Below are positions 15,012 to 23,676 of a stretch of DNA of 36,605 nucleotides, one piece after another; position 1 is the first letter of the stretch, and each line of letters starts with the position of its first letter. The DNA is from Pseudomonadota bacterium (lineage in GTDB: Bacteria > Pseudomonadota > Gammaproteobacteria > Steroidobacterales > Steroidobacteraceae). The notes below the pieces were generated by a model. The model was not told the DNA's origin. It made no database searches and saw only the letters and a list, made by a program, of their open reading frames with translations. The position numbers were made by a program, and so were the translations under genes. The stretch spans positions 1-36,605 of the forward strand of contig JANXZZ010000274.1 of the NCBI GenBank assembly GCA_025355245.1, read 5' to 3'.

Positions 15012-18000
15012 GCGCTTCGCGGCTGGTCGTCGCGCTGCTCCTGAGCGCCGCGTTCGCGGCGCCGGCCGTCAGCGCCGCCGCCAAGAAGGCGCCGACGATT
15101 GCCGATCTCAGCAGCAAGCAGGTCGAGGTGTACCCGGACGACGCGGTCAGCGGCAGTACCGAGCGCGCCCGCGAGAACTACGCCGCGTTCCTCAACCTCG
15201 AGAAGGGCGACGCGGCGCTGCGTGCCGAGGCGATGCGCCGGCTCGGCGACCTCAAGCTCGACGCCGGGGAAGTCGACCGCATCGAGAAGAACCTGGCCGA
15301 GGGCTCGCCGCTCGACACGACCGACGCCATCCTGCTGTACACGAAGCTCCTCAAGGCCTACCCAAAGTACGAGCGCAACGATTCGGTGCTCTACCAGCTG
15401 GCGCGGGCCTACGAGGCCGACCAGAAGGACGACAAGGCCCTGGCGACGCTCGATGAGCTCGTGCGGCGCTATCCCGCGAGCCAGCATCGGGCGGAGGCGG
15501 ACTTTCGTCGCGGCGAAGTGCTGTTCATGGCGCGCCGCTGGCCGGAGGCGACCGGCGCCTACGCGAGCGTGATCACGATCGGGCCGCGCTCGGAGTTCTA
15601 CGAACAGAGCCTTTACAAGCACGGCTGGGCGCTGTTCAAGCGCGGTGATTCGGAAGGGGCCCTCGATTCTTTCTCCAAGCTCCTCGACCGCCGGCTGCTC
15701 GATGCCAACGGCAAGGAGCGCGACCTCGAAGGTTTCACGCGCCCGCAGCGTGAACTGGTCGAGGACACGCTGCGCGTCTGCGCGATCACCTTCTCCTTTG
15801 ACGAGGATGCCAAGGGCATCGACGCATTCATGAGTCGCCACGGCAGCAAGCCCTACGCGCATCTCCTGTACGCGGGACTCGGCGACCTCTACGTGAGCAA
15901 GGAGCGCTGGACGGATGCGGCGAACGCCTATCGCGCCTTCGCGAAGCGCGAGCCGGACCACGACGTAGCGCCGTTGCTGCAGATGCAGGCGATCGAGGCC
16001 TACAAGCGCGGCGGATTCGCCTCGCTGGTCCTCGATGGCAAGCGCGAGTACGTGCAGCAGTACCGCCTCGGCTCGACGTTCTGGGCCAACCGCAAGCCCG
16101 GCGACGCACCGCTCGTGGTACGCGAGCTCAAGACGAACGTGAAGGACCTCGCGTCCTTCTACCACGCGCAGGCCCAAGGCTCGAAGCTGCCGGCCGACTA
16201 CCAGGAAGCGGCGCGCTGGTATCGCGAATTCCTGCAGTCCTTCCCGGACGATCCGGAGGCCGCGGCCACCAATTACCTGCTCGCCGATACGCTCTTCGAG
16301 AGCCACCAGTATCGCGACGCCGCCGTCGAATACGAGCGCACCGCCTACGCATACCCGCCAAACGCCAAGTCCGCGACGGCGGGTTACGCAGCGCTCGTGG
16401 CGTACGAGAAGGAAGAGGCCGATCTCAAGGCCGAGGCGCGCATGGCCTGGCACCGCCAGGCCCTCGAGAGCGGATTGCGCTTCGCGACCAGCTTCCAGGA
16501 GCACCCCGAAAGCGTACCGGTGCTGGTGCGAACGGCTCGTGAACTCTACGACCTAAAGGACTACGCGAAGGCCGTCGACGTCGCCGATCTCGTGCTCGCC
16601 CGGCGCCCGCCGGTCGACGTCGAGAAGCAGCGCGTCGCCTGGACGGTCATCGCCAACGGCCAGTTCGAACTCGGTCAGTTCGACAAGTCGGAGGGCGCGT
16701 ACCTGCAGGTGCAGACGCTGCTGCCAGCCAATGACCCGCAACGCCCCGCCATCGACGAGCGCGTCGCCGCGTCCGTATACAAGCAGGGCGAGGCGCGCAA
16801 GGCCGCCGGCGACGATGCGGGTGCGGTCGAGGACTTCCTGCGCGTCGCCAAGCTCGCGCCGGGTGCGAAGATTCGCGCGACCGCGGACTACGACGCGGCC
16901 GCGCTCCTGATCGGGCTCAAGGAATGGCCGCGCGCCATCGACGTACTCGAGGGATTCCGCCGCAATTTCCCGACGAGCGAGTTGCAGCCGGAGGTAACGC
17001 GCAAGCTCGCCGCGGCCTACCTCGAAGGCGGGCGGCCCGGCCAGGCGGCCGCCGAGTTCGAACGCATCGCCGTAGCGCCGGGCGGGTCCACGGACCTGCA
17101 GCGCGAAGCGCTCGCGCAGGCCGCGACTCTCTACGAGAAGTCCGGCGACCTCGCCAAGTGCGTCAGCAGCTTGGAGAGTTACGTCAAGCGCTTCCCGGCG
17201 CCGTTCGATGCGGCCATGGAAGCCCGCGAGAAGCTCGCCGAGATCGCCCAGCAGCGGGGCGACGCGCCGCGCCGCTCGGCGCTGCTCGCGGAGATCGTCG
17301 CGGCCGACGGCGTGGCGGGCTCCGCGCGCACCGACCGCAGCCGCTATCTCGCGGCGCGCGCCTCGCTCGAGCTTGCGCAGCCGACGCGCGATGAGTTCAA
17401 CTCGATCCGCCTGACGCTGCCGCTCAAAAAGTCGCTCGAGGCCAAGCGTGCTGCGATGCAGCACGCGATCAAGGCCTACGAGGCGGCCGACCGCTATTCG
17501 GTCGCCGAGGTCTCGACCGCGGCCACCTACGAGATGGCGGAACTCTATCGGCACCTGAGCGAGGATCTCCTCAAGTCCGAGCGGCCGAAAACCCTCAAGG
17601 ACGAGGAGCTCGAGCAGTACAACCTCCTGATCGAGGACCAGGCGGACCCGTTCATCGAGAAGGCGATCGAGATCCACATGGTGAACGCCGTGCGCGCCGC
17701 GCAGGGTGTCTATGATCTCTCCGTTCGAGCGAGCTTCACGGCGCTGAGCAAGCTCAAGCCCGCGCGCTTTGCGAAGCTCGAGGAAAACGAGGACCTGGTC
17801 ATCGACGCGGCCGCGGGCGCTGCGCCCGTCGAGCCGCCCGCAACGCCGGCGACCCCACCGACCGGCAAGCACGCTGCCGCCCCGGTCGCACCACCGCCGG
17901 CACCGCCCGCGGTGCCGCTGCCGATCGCGACGCGCTTCCAGGAGGCGGTCGTCGCCGCGGAGCAGGGCAACAGCGCGCGCGCGATCGCCGAGTTCAGTGC

Positions 18001-18418
18001 GCTTCAGGATGCCGCGCCGACACTCGCGGGCCCCTCGCTCAATCTTGGAATCGTCCAGGCCCGCCAGGGCAACTGGGCGGAGGCCGAGACCGCGCTTGGC
18101 GAGGCCGCGAAGCGCAATCCGGCGAGTGCCATTGCTGCCGCCGAGCTCGGCGCGGTGTACCGCCAGCTCGGACGCTTCCCGGACGCCGAGCACGCCTACG
18201 AGCGGGCGCTGCAACTCGATTCAAATATGCCGAGGACTCACCGGAACTTCGGCGTCCTGCTCGACCTCTATCTGCAGAAGCCGGCGGAAGCACTCCTCCA
18301 GTACGAAAGCTCGCTCGCCCTCGTGGGCGGCGACGACAAGCAAATGTCCGCCTGGATTGCCGAGATCAAGCAGCGCCTCGGGGCCGGCCCCAAGAGCGCC
18401 CGCGCGGAGGCGCAATGA
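15008..18418 (+). CDS. Very large exported TPR protein, GltD/AgnA-like in position
   Basis: This 1136-residue protein starts at ATG 15008, overlapping the previous stop as ATGA. Residues 1-23 form a signal peptide (VALLLSAAFAAPAVSA). TPR-type repeats run through most of the length, including VLYQLARAYEADQKDDKAL, SLYKHGWALFKRGDSEGAL, NLGIVQARQGNWAEAE and AAELGAVYRQLGRFPDAEH. A proline/alanine linker at about 936-973 separates the main superhelix from a last TPR module (about 980-1110). The size, repeat style and location beside a second TPR protein and a TolQRR set resemble GltD of Myxococcus, a periplasmic component of the gliding complex. It likely spans or organises the periplasm as a scaffold. 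Sequence homology to GltD was not tested. Confidence 0.93.
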   Translation: MSASRLVVALLLSAAFAAPAVSAAAKKAPTIADLSSKQVEVYPDDAVSGSTERARENYAAFLNLEKGDAALRAEAMRRLGDLKLDAGEVDRIEKNLAEGSPLDTTDAILLYTKLLKAYPKYERNDSVLYQLARAYEADQKDDKALATLDELVRRYPASQHRAEADFRRGEVLFMARRWPEATGAYASVITIGPRSEFYEQSLYKHGWALFKRGDSEGALDSFSKLLDRRLLDANGKERDLEGFTRPQRELVEDTLRVCAITFSFDEDAKGIDAFMSRHGSKPYAHLLYAGLGDLYVSKERWTDAANAYRAFAKREPDHDVAPLLQMQAIEAYKRGGFASLVLDGKREYVQQYRLGSTFWANRKPGDAPLVVRELKTNVKDLASFYHAQAQGSKLPADYQEAARWYREFLQSFPDDPEAAATNYLLADTLFESHQYRDAAVEYERTAYAYPPNAKSATAGYAALVAYEKEEADLKAEARMAWHRQALESGLRFATSFQEHPESVPVLVRTARELYDLKDYAKAVDVADLVLARRPPVDVEKQRVAWTVIANGQFELGQFDKSEGAYLQVQTLLPANDPQRPAIDERVAASVYKQGEARKAAGDDAGAVEDFLRVAKLAPGAKIRATADYDAAALLIGLKEWPRAIDVLEGFRRNFPTSELQPEVTRKLAAAYLEGGRPGQAAAEFERIAVAPGGSTDLQREALAQAATLYEKSGDLAKCVSSLESYVKRFPAPFDAAMEAREKLAEIAQQRGDAPRRSALLAEIVAADGVAGSARTDRSRYLAARASLELAQPTRDEFNSIRLTLPLKKSLEAKRAAMQHAIKAYEAADRYSVAEVSTAATYEMAELYRHLSEDLLKSERPKTLKDEELEQYNLLIEDQADPFIEKAIEIHMVNAVRAAQGVYDLSVRASFTALSKLKPARFAKLEENEDLVIDAAAGAAPVEPPATPATPPTGKHAAAPVAPPPAPPAVPLPIATRFQEAVVAAEQGNSARAIAEFSALQDAAPTLAGPSLNLGIVQARQGNWAEAETALGEAAKRNPASAIAAAELGAVYRQLGRFPDAEHAYERALQLDSNMPRTHRNFGVLLDLYLQKPAEALLQYESSLALVGGDDKQMSAWIAEIKQRLGAGPKSARAEAQ

Positions 18419-18906
18419 CAGCAGCAGCCCCTCGGGTTCTGATAGCCACCCTGATCCTCTGTGGAGTCGCAACGGCGTACGCGCAGACGACGCCCGCCGC
18501 CGACGACGCACAGGCGCGAGCCCGTGCCCGGGCGGTCCGGGACGCGGAGCCGGCCGTCAAGGAAGCGCCGCCGGCGCGGCCAACGCCGCCGCCGTCCGCG
18601 AAGCGCGCGCCTGCCGCGGCCGCCGACAAGGGGCCCAAGGCGGCCGACCGCCTCGACCTCGACACGACGCAGATCACCGGCAACCGCGAGCTGCCGAAAG
18701 TCATGGTCATCGTGCCCTGGAAGCGGTCGGATATCGGCGATCTGATCGGCCGGCCGGTGAACAGCCTGGTCGACGAGGCCCTGCAGCCGGTCGACCGCGA
18801 GGTCTTCCGCCGCGAGATCGACTATTACGGGGCGTTGACACCCGACCGTCCCCGCAACGAGACGCACGTCACAGGTGCAGCGCCGAAAGAGCTTCCTGAG
18901 AAGTAA
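18415..18906 (+). CDS. Small exported protein of unknown function
   Basis: The product is 163 residues and overlaps the large TPR gene as ATGA. The signal peptide ends near AYA-QT (23/24). Residues about 25-80 are a low-complexity alanine/proline/arginine stretch. A compact conserved-looking block follows (GNRELPKVMVIVPWKRSD, then IGDLIGRPVNSLVDEALQPVDREVFRREIDYYGAL). I know of no characterised function. The link with the TPR and ExbB genes suggests a periplasmic subunit contacting the motor or the TPR scaffold. The polar linker would allow it to reach across the periplasm. Confidence 0.87.
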   Translation: MTAAAPRVLIATLILCGVATAYAQTTPAADDAQARARARAVRDAEPAVKEAPPARPTPPPSAKRAPAAAADKGPKAADRLDLDTTQITGNRELPKVMVIVPWKRSDIGDLIGRPVNSLVDEALQPVDREVFRREIDYYGALTPDRPRNETHVTGAAPKELPEK

Positions 18907-18987
18907 GCCACGGTTTTTGTAACATAAGTTCAGTGAAATGGGTCGGCCCAGCCGGCACAACGCGCAGGATCCAACGGAGCAGCCGAG

Positions 18988-19704
18988 ATGAATGCCTACG
19001 ATCAAATTGTCATGTTCTTCAAACAGGGAGGTTTCTTCCTGTATCCGATCGCGCTCATCTGGGCGATCGGTATCGTCATCGCGATTGAACGTTTCGTGTA
19101 CCTGACGCGAGTCGGTACCGGCAATCGACGCCACTGGGAAGAGCTGCAGCCGCTTTTTGAAGCGGGCAACTACAAGCAGGCGATGAACGTCGTCCAGCAG
19201 TCGGGAACTGCACTGGCGCAGGTCATGAAGTACGGTCTCAGCCGTATCCAGACCGCGCGTCGCCGCGACGACATCGAGAAGGCCATGGAGGAAAGCCTGG
19301 TCGAGGTGATTCCCCGCATGGAGCGGCGGACCCACTACCTCGCTGCGCTTGCCAACATCGGCATGCTCATGGGCCTGTTCGGCACGGTGCTTGGACTCAT
19401 CCGGGCCTTCGCCGCGGTCGCTACCGCGAATCCGGCGGAGAAGGCGAGCCTGCTGTCGGCCAGTATCTCGGTCGCCATGAACAACACGGCGCTCGGCCTG
19501 CTGGTCGCGATCACCTTGCTCCTGTCGCACCTGTATCTCGAGACCAAGACGACCAACATCGTCGACAGCCTTGAAGTCGCGAGCATCAAGTTCCTTAACA
19601 CGCTCACCGAGCGTCAGCAGCGCGCGGCGGCTGCCGGCGCGGCGGCGGCGGCCGCGGCACCCGTTGCGCGGTCGAGCGGCGAGGTCCGTGGGGCGCGCGC
19701 ATGA
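18988..19704 (+). CDS. ExbB/TolQ/MotA-family proton-channel protein (AglR-like)
   Basis: The 238-residue protein has GGAG eight bases before ATG 18988. It shows the family layout: a first membrane segment (about 15-36, FFLYPIALIWAIGIVIAIERF), a cytoplasmic helical region (40-120), then two membrane segments (about 128-150, ALANIGMLMGLFGTVLGLIRAF, and about 165-187, VAMNNTALGLLVAITLLL). The GLFGTVLGLI and NNTALGLLVA patterns are signatures of the family. The tail is an alanine-rich extension. With two ExbD/TolR proteins it should form a proton-driven stator-like motor in the inner membrane. The 81-bp gap upstream is the largest in this run and could hold a secondary promoter, though none is convincing. 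Confidence 0.96.
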   Translation: MNAYDQIVMFFKQGGFFLYPIALIWAIGIVIAIERFVYLTRVGTGNRRHWEELQPLFEAGNYKQAMNVVQQSGTALAQVMKYGLSRIQTARRRDDIEKAMEESLVEVIPRMERRTHYLAALANIGMLMGLFGTVLGLIRAFAAVATANPAEKASLLSASISVAMNNTALGLLVAITLLLSHLYLETKTTNIVDSLEVASIKFLNTLTERQQRAAAAGAAAAAAAPVARSSGEVRGARA

Positions 19705-20183
19705 GCGGATCGACGCTAGCGCGTCGCCAGACGCGCAACCATGCGCGTTACAAAGGTCGGAACGACGTCAACATCGTTCCGATGCTCGACATCTTTACGA
19801 TTCTGCTGTTCTTCCTGATCTTCACGGCTGTGTTCTCGCGTACCCACATCGTCGAGCTGAATCTGCCGGCGCAGAGTTCGGAACCCCTCAAGCTGCCCGA
19901 GGGCCTGGTGCTGGAGGTCGTAGTTAGAAAAGGCGGCCTCGAGGTACAGGACAAGAACACCGGCTTCCTCCAGGGGATGCCGGTCACCGAGCAGGGCTAC
20001 GACTTTGACGGGCTCACGGCCTACCTGAGCCGCGTCAAGGCGCGTTACCCGGAGTTGAAGACGGCGACGGTACTGCTCGAGCAGGACATCCCCTACGACA
20101 CGATCGTCGCGACCATGGATGCGGTGCGGTCCTTCGAGGGCACCCTGGACGGCAAGCCGGCACGCGGCGAGCTGTTCCCGTAG
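19701..20183 (+). CDS. ExbD/TolR-family protein 1
   Basis: The 160-residue product overlaps the channel gene as ATGA. A short basic cytoplasmic tail precedes the single membrane helix at about 27-46 (IVPMLDIFTILLFFLIFTAV), whose aspartate at residue 30 is the family's proton-carrying residue. A periplasmic alpha/beta domain follows (about 50-160), with VELNLPA near the membrane and the usual C-terminal DTIVATMDAVR helix. ExbD/TolR proteins pair with ExbB/TolQ and transmit proton flow to periplasmic partners. Having two ExbD paralogues next to one ExbB parallels AglQ/AglS with AglR in Myxococcus. Confidence 0.95.
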   Translation: MSGSTLARRQTRNHARYKGRNDVNIVPMLDIFTILLFFLIFTAVFSRTHIVELNLPAQSSEPLKLPEGLVLEVVVRKGGLEVQDKNTGFLQGMPVTEQGYDFDGLTAYLSRVKARYPELKTATVLLEQDIPYDTIVATMDAVRSFEGTLDGKPARGELFP

Positions 20184-20206
20184 ATCTCGCTCGGAGATGC
20201 GCCTAC

Positions 20207-20722
20207 ATGATTGCCTCGCGCCTCACACGCAACCGCAAGCCCGGCGGCCACCACCGCGGTCACGGCATGCCCGCGCTGGTGCCGATGATCGACATGCTCG
20301 TGATTCTGGTCGTGTACATGCTCGTGCACACCGCCGACTACGAGATCCTGCCGAACACGAAGAACATCACGATCCCGCAGTCCATTTCCGAGTCGCGGCC
20401 CCACGAATCGACCGTCATGATGGTCACGAAGGACACGATCTTCGTGAACGGCACGGCGACCGCCGCGACCGCCGACATCGATGCTGGCAAGGCGACCGCG
20501 ATGGCCGCGCTCAAGACGAGCCTGTCGGAGGAGACGAAGAAGCAGACGCTGGCCGCGACCAACGATCCGGCCGCGCGGGAAGTCACGGTCATGGCCGACA
20601 AGGGCCTGCCCTACAGCCTGCTGAAGAAGATCATGCTGGCCGCAACGGCGGCGGATGTCGGCAAGCTGTCGCTCGCCGTCATTGAAAAAGAGCGGGCCTA
20701 TACTGGCCTGAACCCTGGTTGA
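20207..20722 (+). CDS. ExbD/TolR-family protein 2
   Basis: This 171-residue paralogue of the preceding gene has GGAGA nine bases before ATG 20207. The basic, histidine-rich N-terminus leads to a membrane helix (about 24-42, LVPMIDMLVILVVYMLV) with the key aspartate at residue 29. The periplasmic domain (about 48-165) differs from its neighbour by a longer middle section rich in alanine and threonine, and ends with EVTVMADKGLPYSLLKKIMLAA, a typical TolR/ExbD C-terminal motif. The two proteins probably form a heterodimer inside the ExbB pentamer; this is inferred from the gene number. Confidence 0.95.
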   Translation: MIASRLTRNRKPGGHHRGHGMPALVPMIDMLVILVVYMLVHTADYEILPNTKNITIPQSISESRPHESTVMMVTKDTIFVNGTATAATADIDAGKATAMAALKTSLSEETKKQTLAATNDPAAREVTVMADKGLPYSLLKKIMLAATAADVGKLSLAVIEKERAYTGLNPG

Positions 20723-20744
20723 GAATCCTCGCACGGGCCCCACG

Positions 20745-21656
20745 ATGACTTCGCTAGCCAGCAACTACCGCGTATTTGAACTGCCGTGGAGCGCCAACGC
20801 CGATCAGGAGCGTCGCTTCAAGCGGATGCTTCGCATCGCGATCGGGATCTGGCTCTTTATCGCCATCCTGACCCAGGTGCTGCCCACACCGGAGCGGCCG
20901 GTGGCGCCGCCGATTCCAGAGGAAGTGATCAAGCTCGTTTTGACGCCGCCGCCGCTGCCGCCGAAGCCGGTCGACGAGAAAAAACCCGAGCCCAAGCCGA
21001 TCGTGAAGCCCGTCATCCCGCCGCCGGTCGTCGACAAGGTCGACCTCGCGAAGAAGAAGGCGCAGAAGGCGCTCAACCAGGTCAAGGATGAGCTCGCCGA
21101 CCTGCGTGCCGCGCTCAACACCGAGCTCTCGAGTGCCAAGCCGCTCAACGCCAAGGTCGATGGACCCGCGCGCGCGGAACGCTCCCTCATCACCTCAAAC
21201 CTGACCGGCGGCAGCGGTGGCATCAACACGGCCGCGTTGAGCTCCGGTTTCGGTGCGGGCCCCGGCAACCTGCACGGCCACTCGACCACGGCGGGCGTGC
21301 AGTCCTTCGCCGACCAGATTCGCAAGGATCATGCCGAGGCGACGCGCACCGGCGGCAGTGGCAAGGCCTCCCGCAGTCGCGAAGAAATCGAGATGGTGTT
21401 CGATCGCAACAAGGCGGCGATCTACTCGCTCTACAACCGCGCGCTGCGCGAGAATCCGCAGTTGCAGGGCAAGGTAGTGGTGCAGCTGACGATCGCGCCG
21501 ACCGGCGAGGTCACGGACTGCAAGATTCTGTCGAGCGAACTCAAGGACGAGGACCTCGAGCACAAGCTGATCGCGCGAATCAAGATGTTCCGCTTCGATG
21601 ATCGGGACGTCGAGATCATCACGACGACCAAGCCGATCGACTTCTTCCCGGCCTAG
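20745..21656 (+). CDS. TonB-like energy transducer with AgmX/PglI-type C-terminal domain
   Basis: The 303-residue protein has a cytoplasmic N-terminus and one membrane helix (about 28-46, LRIAIGIWLFIAILTQVL). A proline/lysine-rich periplasmic stretch follows (about 48-100, with PPPLPPKPVDEKKPEPKP), the hallmark of TonB-type transducers. Residues 100-135 are helical, and a glycine/serine-rich linker spans about 150-205. The C-terminal domain (about 215-303) contains EEIEMVFDRNKAAIYSLYNR, GKVVVQLTIAPTGEVTDC and PIDFFPA. This pattern fits the AgmX/PglI (myxobacterial) branch of TonB C-terminal domains, found in GltG and GltJ-type proteins. It should couple the ExbB/ExbD motor to the periplasmic TPR scaffold or outer-membrane barrels. 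It ends the run, 18 bp from a convergent gene. Confidence 0.94.
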   Translation: MTSLASNYRVFELPWSANADQERRFKRMLRIAIGIWLFIAILTQVLPTPERPVAPPIPEEVIKLVLTPPPLPPKPVDEKKPEPKPIVKPVIPPPVVDKVDLAKKKAQKALNQVKDELADLRAALNTELSSAKPLNAKVDGPARAERSLITSNLTGGSGGINTAALSSGFGAGPGNLHGHSTTAGVQSFADQIRKDHAEATRTGGSGKASRSREEIEMVFDRNKAAIYSLYNRALRENPQLQGKVVVQLTIAPTGEVTDCKILSSELKDEDLEHKLIARIKMFRFDDRDVEIITTTKPIDFFPA

Positions 21657-21674
21657 CCGGGCCCGGCGCCGACG

Positions 21675-22709
21675 CTAGCGGGGGACGCCGTCCGCTCCCC
21701 CGGCCGCAGGCTGGCGAGTGCCGAGCGGGGCCCGCGTGCGGGCCCCTTCCAGAATCAGAATCCCCGCGAGGATCAGTAGCGCGCCGATCCACTGCGCGGC
21801 CCGCAGGCGCTCGTCCAGCAGCCAGGCGCCGAGCAGCATCGTCGCCGGCGGCCCGACCGTGCTCACGAGCGCCGCGCGCTCGGCGCCGAGACGCCGCACG
21901 CCCTCCGCCATCGCGAGCATCGGCACCACGGTCGCGACGATCACGAGCGCGCCGACAAGGCCGGCGTCCCGGCCCGGCCACGCGGCCGCTGACAGCCCGT
22001 GGCGAAAGCCGTAGTCGACCACGAGGCACGCCGTCGCGGCGGCCGAGCCGCACACGGTGAACACCGCCGCCCCGAGCACGCCGGTCCAGCGGTCGCTCGC
22101 GAGGTAGTAGACCGCCATCGTGAACGCGCACGCGAGCACGAGACCCGAACCGCCGAGGTTCCGCGTCAGCACGGCGAGATCGAAGCCCGAGACCACCAGC
22201 ACGATGCCGGCGTAGGTGACGCCGAGCGCGACCAGCACGTGGCGCGGCGGCAGCTGTCGCCTGAGGAGTGCGTAGAGCGCGACGACCATCGTTGGGTAGG
22301 CGAACAGCAGCACGCGCTCGACACCGACATCGAGCGTGGTCAGCGCGTAGAAGTCGAGCGACGACCCGACGTAGTAGCAGAACGCACCCGCTGCGGCGGC
22401 GCCGAGCAGCGCGGACCGCGGTGCCGCGCGCAGCGCTCCCGGCTTCAGGCGCCAGAGTGTCCAGGCCGAGATGATCGGCAACGCCAGCACCGAGCGGGTC
22501 ACCAGCACGGACGCGGCGTTCCAGCCGTCGGCGTAGAGGAACTTGGCGAAGATCCCCTTGGTCGCAAAGCACACCGCAGCGAGTGCCGCGAACGCGATAC
22601 CGGCGCACGCGCGTCCGCGCGCACTGGGCCGGGAGGCGCTCAGTGGCGCCTCGCTCGGAATCGACGCTGGGTGCTGCGGCGGGAAGGAGCCATCGGTGGG
22701 TGCGGGCAA
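21675..22709 (-). CDS. EamA/DMT-family membrane transporter
   Basis: The 344-residue protein has about ten hydrophobic segments arranged as two EamA repeats (first about 35-165, second about 185-320), such as ACAGIAFAALAAVCFATKG at the start and VSTVGPPATMLLGAWLLDERL in the second repeat. The GPPATMLLGAWLLDERL text is typical of the second half of DMT exporters. No ATG or GTG is available early in the frame. TTG 22709 is the most upstream start and gives an N-terminal polar tail of about 32 residues; the start is therefore uncertain. It lies 64 bp after hexR on the same strand and may be cotranscribed with zwf-hexR. The substrate is unknown (metabolites or amino acids in known members). Confidence 0.88.
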   Translation of the reverse strand: MPAPTDGSFPPQHPASIPSEAPLSASRPSARGRACAGIAFAALAAVCFATKGIFAKFLYADGWNAASVLVTRSVLALPIISAWTLWRLKPGALRAAPRSALLGAAAAGAFCYYVGSSLDFYALTTLDVGVERVLLFAYPTMVVALYALLRRQLPPRHVLVALGVTYAGIVLVVSGFDLAVLTRNLGGSGLVLACAFTMAVYYLASDRWTGVLGAAVFTVCGSAAATACLVVDYGFRHGLSAAAWPGRDAGLVGALVIVATVVPMLAMAEGVRRLGAERAALVSTVGPPATMLLGAWLLDERLRAAQWIGALLILAGILILEGARTRAPLGTRQPAAGGADGVPR

Positions 22710-22773
22710 GGGCGGTGAGCGACTCTACGCGAGGCGCCGCCCGCCTGCACCCGCGCAGCCCAGCGGCCGGGCG

Positions 22774-23676
22774 CTAGTCGATGGACTGCAGGCGCTTGTC
22801 CCGAAGGCTCGCCTGGCTGCGTTCCAGCCGGTCCATGAGCTCGGGGCCGAGCCTGAGCGCGACCCCGACCGAGAGCACGTCGATCACGGCGAGCTGCGCG
22901 AGCCGCGTGGTCATGGGTGAGTAGACGTCCGGGTCCTCGTCGACCGAGAACTCGATCGCCACCGTTGCGCGGGTCGCGAGCGGCGAGCCGGGCGGCGCGA
23001 TCACGATGACTGCGGCCCCCGCCTCGCGCGCGATTTCGACGCTCGAGATGAGGTCGATCGTCCGGCCGGTGCTCGAAATGGCAACGACGACGTCGCGCGG
23101 GCCGAGCATGGTCGCCGCCATGCCGTGCACGTGCGCGTCGGAGTAGGAGACCGCCTGTAGCCCGAGCCGGAAGAACTTGTGGCGCGCATCGGCGGCGACG
23201 ATGCCGGAGCTGCCGAGGCCGTAGAACTCGATGCGGCGCGCACCAGCGAGGAGCGCGATCGCCTCCTCGAGGCGTGCCGGCTGCAACTGGCTGCGCACGT
23301 CGATCAGCGTGCGCGCCGAGCGCTCGAAGATCTTCGCGGCGAGGTCCGCCGGCGAGTCGTCGGCGGCGACATCGCGGTAGAGCAGGGATGCGCCGCTCGC
23401 GAGGCTCTCCGCGAGTCGCAGCCGCAGCGCCGGGTAGCCGTCGAGCCCGAGCGAACGGCAGAAGCGGATCACCGTCGGCTCGCTGACGCCCGCACGCTCG
23501 GCGACCGTCGCGAGGGCACTGCCGAGCACCCAGGCCGGGGCCGACAGGAGCACACCCGCCACCTTGGCCTCCGCGGGCGACAGCGTGTCGAGCAGCGCCG
23601 CGATCCGCTTCAGGAACTCCGGGTCACCGCGCGGCACCGCGATCTGCGCCGCGGGCTGGGCCTCGACGCCGCTCAT
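22774..23676 (-). CDS. hexR: HexR, MurR/RpiR-family regulator of sugar catabolism
   Basis: ATG 23676 overlaps the zwf stop as ATGA and gives 300 residues; the longer open frame upstream is a shadow of zwf. The N-terminal RpiR-type helix-turn-helix (about 20-95) includes [27 protein letters not shown] sugar-phosphate domain follows (about 135-265), with [18 protein letters not shown] and [11 protein letters not shown], the serine-rich loops that bind the effector. HexR of proteobacteria represses zwf, edd, eda and related genes and is released by 2-keto-3-deoxy-6-phosphogluconate. The operon with zwf and two matching operators in the zwf/edd spacer strongly support this name. Confidence 0.94.
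   Translation of the reverse strand: MSGVEAQPAAQIAVPRGDPEFLKRIAALLDTLSPAEAKVAGVLLSAPAWVLGSALATVAERAGVSEPTVIRFCRSLGLDGYPALRLRLAESLASGASLLYRDVAADDSPADLAAKIFERSARTLIDVRSQLQPARLEEAIALLAGARRIEFYGLGSSGIVAADARHKFFRLGLQAVSYSDAHVHGMAATMLGPRDVVVAISSTGRTIDLISSVEIAREAGAAVIVIAPPGSPLATRATVAIEFSVDEDPDVYSPMTTRLAQLAVIDVLSVGVALRLGPELMDRLERSQASLRDKRLQSID

Noticed and set aside
18988-21656. Classical TonB-ExbB-ExbD iron-uptake system
   Set aside because: There are two ExbD paralogues, large TPR proteins and an AgmX/PglI-type transducer end, with no TonB-dependent receptor nearby. A Glt/Agl-like machine fits better.
21657-21666. 10-bp palindrome CCGGGCCCGG between the convergent TonB-like and DMT genes as a terminator
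   Set aside because: A self-complementary site without a loop cannot form a useful hairpin, and there is no T-run; likely chance in GC-rich DNA.
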